From NCBI RefSeq assembly GCF_905220705.1, contig NZ_CAJNAT010000004.1, positions 1-64,000 on the forward strand: DNA of 64,000 nt, read 5' to 3'. Below, in pieces: positions 1 to 6,886 of the stretch; the stretch's first letter is position 1; every line of letters begins with the position of its first letter. This DNA is from Paraburkholderia domus (GTDB lineage: Bacteria > Pseudomonadota > Gammaproteobacteria > Burkholderiales > Burkholderiaceae). The notes beneath the pieces are model-generated. The model worked only from the letters and a program-made list of their open reading frames with translations, did no database searches and was not told the origin of the DNA. A program made the position numbers and the translations under genes.

Positions 1-445
1 GCCAGTTATGGAACCAGACCGGTCCCATCGCATTGCCGGAAGTGCCGGGCGACACTGAACGATAGGTGCGGGAGAACACCATCGGCATGTCGTCGCCGCT
101 GACGAAATCCGTGCTGTCGAGCGTAACGGCGCCGCTGCCCGGATAAACAGGGTCGGCAACCGGACAGGATTTTTCGGGTTGTGGATCGGTTTCGCCCGCG
201 CACCACTTGTTGATGAGATCGAGGTCGTTCAGACATGCATAGCCGCCTGGTCCACCCGGCGAATTACTCGCCGCGTCGATAGCGCAGAACTTGCTGCCCT
301 GGATGGCGCCTGATTTTGCGTAGCGTGTGGTGCAGTCATTCTGGTAATCCGCATTCGCACTGAAGGCGACCAGTAGCAGCATGAATGCGACCAGCAGACG
401 GGCCAGATTTCCCGCTGGCCCGTAAGGCGGTTTGTTTGCTCTCAT
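1..445 (-). CDS. Secreted RHS/YD-repeat-type protein, N-terminal part (gene runs off the window)
   Basis: Only the first 148 codons are in the window. The start ATG (443-445) follows a purine-rich ribosome site (GGGAGAG). Residues 1-33 form a Sec signal peptide with a hydrophobic core (LARLLVAFMLLLVAFSANA), so the product is exported. After a Cys-containing spacer, a segment from about residue 95 (AVTLDSTDFVSGDDMPMVF, then SRTYRS and GPVWFHNW) matches the DUF6531-type domain that opens RHS/YD-repeat proteins. Family knowledge: such proteins carry long YD repeats and often a C-terminal toxin, but that part lies outside. The Sec signal and lack of a PAAR domain argue against a T6SS-loaded Rhs. 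No frame break is visible. Confidence 0.75.
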   Translation of the reverse strand, partial: MRANKPPYGPAGNLARLLVAFMLLLVAFSANADYQNDCTTRYAKSGAIQGSKFCAIDAASNSPGGPGGYACLNDLDLINKWCAGETDPQPEKSCPVADPVYPGSGAVTLDSTDFVSGDDMPMVFSRTYRSVSPGTSGNAMGPVWFHNW

Positions 446-654
446 CTCTCTCCCTTTTGTAATGCGCCGTTAAAAACGTAATAAGGCGACACTGCATCGG
501 GGAGTGCGACGTCAAAATGGGAGAATTCTGAAAAGCGCCGTAGCGCGACACATCTTTACAGGCCGGCTGAAATTGGCAGCTTCAAGGCAGGGCCGCCGCT
601 AATCTGCGCGCCAACAAAGCCCGCTGTGCGGAACATCCAGCGGAGGTGAAAACC

Positions 655-771
655 ATGACATGTACGAGCTACAACGAAAGGGAATATCCGGTACGCGTCA
701 TCGTTGACCGCGACACCATTGACGATTTGCAGATTGACGCGCGCGCAACCTTTAAGTTAGGCACGCATTGA
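655..771 (+). CDS. Small hypothetical protein (38 aa)
   Basis: A 38-codon frame starts with ATG eight bases after a near-perfect ribosome site (GGAGGTG, 643-649) and encodes MTCTSYNEREYPVRVIVDRD followed by an acidic and then basic tail ending GTH. There is no signal peptide or membrane segment. It lies alone between the divergent RHS gene and the convergent cupin gene. I do not recognise the family; the strong ribosome site is the main reason to list it. It could also be a 5' remnant of a longer gene. Confidence 0.4.
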   Translation: MTCTSYNEREYPVRVIVDRDTIDDLQIDARATFKLGTH

Positions 772-826
772 ACTTCGTGAACTCAGGACGGACGCGGACG
801 AATCGCGAGCGTCGTAACACGCGGAC

Positions 827-854
827 AAAAAAATGGCCCGCCGTCAGGCGGACC
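827..854 (-). terminator. Rho-independent terminator of the cupin gene
   Basis: Reading the minus strand, an 8-bp GC-rich stem (arms 847-854 and 835-842, one G-U pair) with a 4-nt loop is followed, after one A, by seven T residues (complement of 827-833). It lies about 95 bases after the cupin stop codon, in the right orientation to end that transcript. Confidence 0.8.
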
Positions 855-947
855 TTGGAAGGTCATTCGAGATCTGCGGCCGGGCGTCATTCTCTTCCAG
901 GTGACGCGGCGCTCCAGCTTCGTACTAAGTGATCGCTGCACGCGCTC

Positions 948-1214
948 CTACTTCCTTCCCACAAGATATGTCACGCCATTCGGACCATAACGCTCCGAAT
1001 GCGGTTTGTTTACCGGCAAGTGGAAGACGTCGCCGACTTTATATTCTTGCTCGGTGTCATCCACGCGTATATGCAATTCGCCTTCCAGAATCAACGCCTT
1101 CGCTTCGAATGAATGTTCATGCACATCCATCTCGACGTTCGCCTCCCGCGTCACAACAACCGCCTCAGGGAATCCGTCTTTCGTCAGGCTTTCAGTGAAT
1201 GCTTCGCGGTCCAT
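948..1214 (-). CDS. Small cupin-domain protein
   Basis: An 88-residue single-domain cupin. Cupin motif 1 is seen as DVHEHSFEAKALILEGELHI (about residues 30-49), giving the metal-binding H-x-H...E pattern, and motif 2 as GDVFHLPVNKPH (61-72). It ends in a short strand, TYLVGRK. Family knowledge: such small cupins bind a divalent metal and serve as isomerases, dioxygenases or ligand sensors; the substrate cannot be read from sequence. The ATG is preceded by GGAGGGG. The gene is monocistronic, with its own terminator downstream at 827-854. Confidence 0.85.
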   Translation of the reverse strand: MDREAFTESLTKDGFPEAVVVTREANVEMDVHEHSFEAKALILEGELHIRVDDTEQEYKVGDVFHLPVNKPHSERYGPNGVTYLVGRK

Positions 1215-1292
1215 AGTGCCCCTCCGTCGGCAAGCAGTTGCGGAGACTTACTCTAACGCTATCCGGCAGTTCGTGCAGAGCGCAACCGCGTA

Positions 1293-1688
1293 CTATGCCG
1301 ATGCCGTCGCATGCGTTTCGACCTTCCTTCGGGCTCTCGCGCGCGGCGCTGCCGATTCACCCATCCCTTTCCTGCGGCGCTCAGCGTTCGATTCCGCTTC
1401 CTCCGCGTCGTCCATCACAACCGTCATCTTCCCCCGCTCGATGTTCGCCGCGGTTTCGTACTGTTGTGCCGTCCGCTCCAACAGCTCCGCAAGCATCATC
1501 TGATCGCGACGGTCGCAATGGTTCATTGCAATACCTTTGCGCAGCGTCCTGGCTAGCATGGCCAGCGACGAGAGCCGCTCGACGTAAATGCGGGTGGCCT
1601 CCACCACCTCAGCCGCAAGACGCTTGTACTCAGCGGGCTTTACGGATAGGCGAGGGTACATGTAAGTAGCTTCAGCGGGTTTGCTCAT
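1293..1688 (-). CDS. Hypothetical protein, helical, basic C-terminus (131 aa)
   Basis: The chosen start gives MSKPAEATYMYPRLSVKPAE and 131 residues. The body is helical and charged, with a middle segment (RLSSLAMLARTLRKGIAMNH) and a Lys/Arg-rich tail (RRRKGMGE...RARARRK) that might bind nucleic acid. No signal peptide or known catalytic motif is visible. The frame stays open upstream to 1868, adding about 60 residues rich in Gly, Trp and Arg, but those lie over a strongly folded leader and probably are not protein. The ribosome site (CCGGAAA) sits inside a hairpin stem just before the ATG, which suggests translational control. The family is not recognised. Confidence 0.6.
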   Translation of the reverse strand: MSKPAEATYMYPRLSVKPAEYKRLAAEVVEATRIYVERLSSLAMLARTLRKGIAMNHCDRRDQMMLAELLERTAQQYETAANIERGKMTVVMDDAEEAESNAERRRKGMGESAAPRARARRKVETHATASA

Positions 1689-1691
1689 GGC

Positions 1692-1822
1692 GCGATTTCC
1701 GGTTAATTCTCGAAATCGCCCGACACTCGCTGCAAACGGGTGGGCGGGCACGTAGCGAGGTTGAGAGACCGGTGTTTTGCCAAGCCGGCGAGCCTTGTGG
1801 CCCCCTCGCCACCACCCGCCCA
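1692..1822 (-). promoter_or_regulatory. Structured leader RNA candidate upstream of the 131-aa gene
   Basis: Two features are visible on the minus strand. A perfect 8-bp closing stem pairs 1815-1822 with 1741-1748 (TGGGCGGG against CCCGCCCA) around a GC-rich interior. A second perfect 8-bp stem (1712-1719 with 1692-1699, GCGATTTC/GAAATCGC) encloses the ribosome site directly before the ATG at 1688. The layout resembles a cis-regulatory or phage-C4-type antisense RNA, but I cannot assign a family. A covariance-model search would settle it. Confidence 0.35.
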
Positions 1823-2103
1823 TTGCGGACGCGTTGAGGCAGACGCACGAACCTGCACAGCAGGTCATGCGGTCAAAACATGCGGGCTCTCAAACCCGGT
1901 CATCATTGTTTTGACGACCGCCAAATTATAAGTGCGCCCTTCTCTTAAAATTCATTTTGTTAAGCTAACTATCTAACTTTGGCCAATCGGCCTAAGACAG
2001 TCCAAAACCTTCCCCCAGCGCAACGACATCGCACCTCTGAGCTTCGATCAAGCACCCCAACAAAGCAGCCGCCCAACCGAAGCCCATCCCCCTTCACCCG
2101 CCC

Positions 2104-4257
2104 TTAATTCACCACCAACACCGGCGCCACAGCCGCCGGATCACTAATACTCGGCCGGCCGTTCTCAACGTGCCCAGCCACACGACGCGAGAAGCTGGCG
2201 TCATCGTTGCTCGTCACCGTCAAGTCATACCAGTGATGGCTCGATGCCAGCACCCACGCCTCTTCGATATGCGCCTCGGCCGGCACCAGCACCGGACGTG
2301 TCCGCGCACCATACGCGTTGTCCGTCACCGTCAAGCGCGCAACGCCACCGCCCTTATTGCTGAACTTGATGAACACGTTCCCGTTCGCAACGTCGTACTG
2401 CACCTTGATTTCCGCCTCTGCGGGCTTATTGTGGCCGTGCCAACCCGCTGCCTGCGAAGTTGGCGCCGTCGCTGTCTGCGTATTGCCGGCAAACTTACGC
2501 ACGAAGCCGTTCGGCCCAAACACCTCGAACGTATACACACCGTTCGTCGTCGTCAGATCGAAGGTCTCGTTGAGCGACTTGCCTGCCTCGATCGTATAAC
2601 GCCACGGACCATCCGTGCGATTCGTCGAGTACACGTAGAAATGCGCGCCTTGATTGCCGGTGTTGGCAAGCACGATTTCGAATGTGTTCTTCTTCACATC
2701 CGCGCGCCCATTCACATGCAACTCATACGGCAACGCGCGGGCAAAACGGATACCCGATTCCTGCGGATCGAACGCGACTGGCGTCGCAGGCACGGTGGGT
2801 TTCGGCTGCGACGTACACTCGTTGGCGATCTGCTGATAGTTGCTCGTATCCGGGAGCGGCGGCACGGTGGCGTCCGGCGTGCGGAAGTCAAACGCCGTCG
2901 TCAGATCGCCGCACACCGCACGGCGCCAGGCCGTGATATTCGGCTCAACCACGCCAAAGCGCGTTTCAATGAAGCGAATCACCGACGTATGGTCGAACAC
3001 CTGCGAGCACACAAAACCGCCCTTGCTCCACGGCGACACGATCGTCATCGGTACGCGCGGGCCGAGGCCATACGGTAAGCCGTCTGCCGTGTACGTGCCG
3101 CCACGCGCCGGATTGACCACGTTGTGAATCTCGCCGTCGGTGCTGACGGTCGACTGGCCTTGTGCCGGCGTCGTCGCCGGTTGCGGCGGCACGAGGTGAT
3201 CGAAGAAGCCGTCGTTCTCGTCGTACATGATGAACAGCACGGTCTTGCTCCACACTTCGGGATTCGACGTCAACGCATCGAGAATCTGCGACGTGTATTC
3301 TGCACCGTAGGCGGGCGTATAGCTCGGGTGTTCGGAGTACGCAGCCGGCGGGCACAACCACGACACCTGCGGCAGATTACCCGCGAGCACGTCGTTCTTC
3401 AGGTCCGCGATTGTGCGCACCGTCTGCGCGCGCTCGTACAACGCTGAACCCGGCTGCGCGTTGATGAAGTTCGCGAAGTTCTGCAGCACATTGGTGCCGT
3501 AGTTGCCGTTCAACGGGTCCGCGCCTGTAAGACCTTGCTGGTAGATCTGCCACGTGATGCCCGCGGCTTGCAGACGTTCCGGGTACGTGGTCCACGAGAG
3601 CAATTGATAACTCGGCGGTCCGTCGCCGTCGACGTAGTCGCTGTTGTCGAGCAGCGGGCCCCCCATCGTGCCGGTCGGATCGACCATGCCGGTCATCAGA
3701 TACGAACGGTTCGGGTGCGTCGGCCCCGGCAGCGAACAGAAGTAAGCGTCGCAAACCGTGAAGGCGTCGGCCAGTGCGTAGTGGAACGGAATGTCGCTAC
3801 GCAAGTAGTAGCCCATCGTCATGTCGGTCTTGTACTGGGGCCACTGGTTGTACGCGCCGTTGTTGATCGCATAGTGCGTCGGGTACCAGGAATGGTCGAG
3901 ATCGCCGATGCATTGCGCGCTGGTCGTCTGCGTGTTCAGATGGAACGGCAGCACAGGTTGCGCCGCGTTTTCTTTCGACGGCTGGTACCACACGGGTTGC
4001 TGGCCACCCGGCAGCGGAATCGGGAAGCGGTCGTTGTAGCCACGTACGCCGCGCAGATGGCCGAAGTAGTGGTCGAACGAGCGGTTCTCCTGCATGAATA
4101 CGACGATGTGCTCGACATCGCGGATCGTGCCGGTGCGCGAAAACGCGGGCACGGCAAGTGCGTTGCGAATCGACTCGGGCAGCGCGGTTAGCGCGGCAGC
4201 AGCACCGGCGGACGAAGCCACGGTCTGCAGGAAACGGCGACGGCTATTTGATGTCAT
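2104..4257 (-). CDS. plcN: Phosphocholine-specific phospholipase C
   Basis: The enzyme hydrolyses phosphatidylcholine-type lipids to diacylglycerol and phosphocholine outside the cytoplasmic membrane. The N-terminus carries a twin-arginine signal (SRRRFLQTVASSAGAAAAL), so it is folded before Tat export. The phosphoesterase domain begins near residue 45 with HIVVFMQENRSFDHYFG and continues with DHSWYPTHYAINNGAYNQWP, PTHPNRSYLMTG and YDENDGFFDH, the metal-site motifs of the acid phosphatase/PLC family. The last ~190 residues are two bacterial PLC C-terminal (DUF756) beta domains. At 717 residues it is full length. The ATG follows AGAAGGTG. A small lipoprotein gene lies 62 bases upstream on the same strand and is probably cotranscribed. 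Confidence 0.93.
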   Translation of the reverse strand: MTSNSRRRFLQTVASSAGAAAALTALPESIRNALAVPAFSRTGTIRDVEHIVVFMQENRSFDHYFGHLRGVRGYNDRFPIPLPGGQQPVWYQPSKENAAQPVLPFHLNTQTTSAQCIGDLDHSWYPTHYAINNGAYNQWPQYKTDMTMGYYLRSDIPFHYALADAFTVCDAYFCSLPGPTHPNRSYLMTGMVDPTGTMGGPLLDNSDYVDGDGPPSYQLLSWTTYPERLQAAGITWQIYQQGLTGADPLNGNYGTNVLQNFANFINAQPGSALYERAQTVRTIADLKNDVLAGNLPQVSWLCPPAAYSEHPSYTPAYGAEYTSQILDALTSNPEVWSKTVLFIMYDENDGFFDHLVPPQPATTPAQGQSTVSTDGEIHNVVNPARGGTYTADGLPYGLGPRVPMTIVSPWSKGGFVCSQVFDHTSVIRFIETRFGVVEPNITAWRRAVCGDLTTAFDFRTPDATVPPLPDTSNYQQIANECTSQPKPTVPATPVAFDPQESGIRFARALPYELHVNGRADVKKNTFEIVLANTGNQGAHFYVYSTNRTDGPWRYTIEAGKSLNETFDLTTTNGVYTFEVFGPNGFVRKFAGNTQTATAPTSQAAGWHGHNKPAEAEIKVQYDVANGNVFIKFSNKGGGVARLTVTDNAYGARTRPVLVPAEAHIEEAWVLASSHHWYDLTVTSNDDASFSRRVAGHVENGRPSISDPAAVAPVLVVN

Positions 4258-4319
4258 CGAATATCACCTTCTGCGGGTAAGGAAGAATAGCGCGACTCGT
4301 GCGCGCCGGTGGAATCAGG

Positions 4320-4628
4320 TCAGTTGCTGTTGGCGTTGTCGCCCGGTGCGTAATGCATCACGGGCGCGACTTGCTGGCTGTCGGCGGCGAGGCTGGCTTG
4401 CATGCTTTGTGTGATCGCGTCGGATGCCGCGGCAGGGTTGGCTGCGAGTGGTACCGATGCGTTAAGCATTGCCGCGGCAGGAGCCATGGGGGCGGCTTGC
4501 ACGGCATTGTTGTTGGCAGTATTTACCGACGAAGACGCCGGCGCTGAGTCATCCGCGCCGCAGCCATTCAACGCGAAAGTTGCGAGCGCAACAAAAACGG
4601 CGGTAGCCAAAAGTGAGTTTCTTCTCAT
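4320..4628 (-). CDS. Small Ala-rich lipoprotein upstream of phospholipase C
   Basis: The start MRRNSLLATAVFVALATFAL leads into a lipobox (LNGC), so the mature protein would be lipid-anchored at Cys22. The remaining ~80 residues are low-complexity Ala/Asn/Ser/Pro with no recognisable fold. The frame can be read 16 codons further upstream, but the ATG at 4626-4628 places the basic signal-peptide end correctly. It lies 62 bases before the phospholipase gene on the same strand. A role as an export or folding accessory of that enzyme is a guess from position only. Confidence 0.65.
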   Translation of the reverse strand: MRRNSLLATAVFVALATFALNGCGADDSAPASSSVNTANNNAVQAAPMAPAAAMLNASVPLAANPAAASDAITQSMQASLAADSQQVAPVMHYAPGDNANSN

Positions 4629-4837
4629 GTCTGCATCCAGCGTCGTGATGGCGGATGCAGTCTCCAATCCTTTCAAGAAATAATTGTGAAACGTTTGCGA
4701 GTGGATAAAACTCTTATCAAGCGTCAGTTATCCGAAAGGTGGTGGAAAGCAGCAAGCAGGAGAATGGTCACGTTAGCGCCATACGCTGAAGCTTAGGTAC
4801 ACCGAACGATTTGCGCTTTGCATACTTTGGTAAGTCA

Positions 4838-6835
4838 ATGACACGCATCGAAAGACCTTTCGACATCTCGCGTCTCGAAGACGAATGGCTCGAAGCAGAT
4901 GGCTTCGGCGGTTTCGCATCGGGAACCGTCGGCACGCTGCGCACGCGCCGCTATCATGCGTTGCTGCTGACCGCCACGCGCCCGCCTGGCGGGCGCGTGG
5001 TACTCGTCAATGGTGTGGAAGCCTGGCTCGAAGCGGACGGTCAGCGCTATCCATTGAGCATGCAGCGGTACGTGCCGGATGTGATCTATCCCGACCTGAC
5101 AACGAGTCTCCTTGAGTTCAATACCGAGCCATGGCCGACGTGGCGCTTCCAACTCGATTCTCAGAGCGTGCTGACCGCAGAGCTGTTCGTGAGCAAGGCG
5201 ACGCGCGAAACGGTGTTGCGTTGGCGGCTTGAAGGTGCAGAGGCAGCATCTGGCGCGGGCGCGTTCAGCCTGAAAGTCAGGCCCTTGCTCTCCGGGCGCG
5301 ACTACCATGCACTGCACCACGAAAACCCCGCGTTCAACTTCAACGCGCAGACAAGCGGCGACCAGGCGTGCGTGAGTTGGCAACCCTATGGTGACCTGCC
5401 GATCGTCAATGTGGCGACCAACGGCGTCTACACGCACGCGCCTGATTGGTATCGAAACTTCTGTTACGTTCGCGAGCGCGAGCGTGGCCTCGATTTCAGT
5501 GAAGACCTCGCCACGCCCGGCGTGTTCAGCTTCAATCTCACCGATGGTGAAGCGGTGATGATCCTCAGCGCGTCGATTGCGTCCTCAGCATCCTCAGCGC
5601 CGGCAGCGGGGCCGGCAAGCACAAAACCAGTCGCCGCCCACGCAACCGAACTCGCACGCATCGAACAGCAGCGCCGCAGCACGCTCGGCTCACGCCTCCA
5701 GCGTTCCGCCGATGCCTACGTCGTCGCGCGTAACGAAGGCCGCACGATCCTCGCCGGTTTTCCATGGTTCACCGATTGGGGCCGCGATACGTTCATTGCC
5801 ATGCGCGGTTTGTTGATCTCAGCGGGCCGTCTCGCCGAAGCCGAAGCGATTCTGCTCGAATGGTCGGGCACGTTGTCCGAAGGCATGCTGCCGAATCGCT
5901 TTCCCGACTATGGAGACACTCCGGAATACAACTCCGTCGATGCATCCTTATGGTTCGTCATCGCCGTCCACGACTATCTGGCGACGAACCACGCGAAAGC
6001 CGACACCCGAACGCGTCTGCAGCAGGCAGCCGAAACCATCCTCACGGGCTATACAAACGGCACGCGCTTCAACATCAAAGCCTCCTCGGACGATGGCCTC
6101 CTGAGTGCCGGCGTCCCCGGCGTACAACTCACGTGGATGGATGCGAAGGTCGGCGACTGGGTGGTCACGCCACGCATCGGCAAACCCGTGGAAGTGCAAG
6201 CGCTCTGGATCAACGCATTGCGCATTGCAGCAACGTGGAATCCGCAGTGGCAGCAGCCTGCTGAACGAGCGTTGCAAGCGTTTCATGAACGCTTTATCAA
6301 CCCGTCGACGCAAGCGCTTGTCGATAACGTTGACGTGGATTTCGTAAAAGGTGCGGTAGATCGTTCGATCCGCCCGAACCAGATCTTTGCCGTAGGCGGT
6401 CTGCCGTTTCCGTTACTCGAAGGCGCGGCGGCGCGCGCGGTCGTCGATCAGGTCGAAGCGCAGTTACTCACGCCGCTTGGCCTCAGAACACTTGCCCCGT
6501 CCGATCCTGCCTACCGCGGGCGCTACGGCGGCCCTCCGATGGCGCGCGATGGCGCCTATCATCAAGGGACGGTCTGGCCATGGCTGCTAGGCCCATTCGT
6601 CGAAGCATGGCTGCGGGTTCACGGCGCCGAGCCGGACGCCCGTGCACAAGCCAAAGCGCGCTTTCTCGACCCGCTGTACGCGCATCTCGATCACGCCGGC
6701 CTCGACCATCTCTCCGAAATCGCCGACGGCGATGCGCCGCACACGCCCGCTGGCACGCCGTTTCAGGCGTGGTCGCTGGGGGAGTTGCTGCGCATCGAAA
6801 ACCTGCTTGTCCGGTTGAAGCCCATTGCAGCGTAA
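4838..6835 (+). CDS. Glycogen-debranching enzyme, amylo-alpha-1,6-glucosidase (GH133)
   Basis: The protein is expected to remove alpha-1,6-linked glucose branches from glycogen-like glucans in the cytoplasm. Residues 1-240 match the bacterial debranching N-terminal domain (WLEADGFGGFASGTVGTLRT, RRYHALLL). The catalytic (alpha/alpha)6 barrel from about residue 270 shows AGFPWFTDWGRDTFIAMRGL, the hallmark of the amylo-1,6-glucosidase domain, followed by RFPDYGDTPEYNSVDASLWF and YHQGTVWPWLLGPF. Its length (665 residues from the ATG) is usual for the family. A TTG 27 bases upstream is also in frame, but the ATG begins the conserved IERPFDISRLEDEWLEADGF segment. It is the first of four same-strand genes in sugar metabolism. 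Confidence 0.9.
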   Translation: MTRIERPFDISRLEDEWLEADGFGGFASGTVGTLRTRRYHALLLTATRPPGGRVVLVNGVEAWLEADGQRYPLSMQRYVPDVIYPDLTTSLLEFNTEPWPTWRFQLDSQSVLTAELFVSKATRETVLRWRLEGAEAASGAGAFSLKVRPLLSGRDYHALHHENPAFNFNAQTSGDQACVSWQPYGDLPIVNVATNGVYTHAPDWYRNFCYVRERERGLDFSEDLATPGVFSFNLTDGEAVMILSASIASSASSAPAAGPASTKPVAAHATELARIEQQRRSTLGSRLQRSADAYVVARNEGRTILAGFPWFTDWGRDTFIAMRGLLISAGRLAEAEAILLEWSGTLSEGMLPNRFPDYGDTPEYNSVDASLWFVIAVHDYLATNHAKADTRTRLQQAAETILTGYTNGTRFNIKASSDDGLLSAGVPGVQLTWMDAKVGDWVVTPRIGKPVEVQALWINALRIAATWNPQWQQPAERALQAFHERFINPSTQALVDNVDVDFVKGAVDRSIRPNQIFAVGGLPFPLLEGAAARAVVDQVEAQLLTPLGLRTLAPSDPAYRGRYGGPPMARDGAYHQGTVWPWLLGPFVEAWLRVHGAEPDARAQAKARFLDPLYAHLDHAGLDHLSEIADGDAPHTPAGTPFQAWSLGELLRIENLLVRLKPIAA

Positions 6836-6886
6836 ACCGCGCTACGATGTGAGTCCCACCGCCAGGCCCGACGCAAGGACATCGTC

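Noticed and set aside
1689..1868. N-terminal extension of the 131-residue protein
   Set aside because: The frame is open but lies on a highly structured leader and would place a ribosome site far from any good start; the shorter form is preferred.
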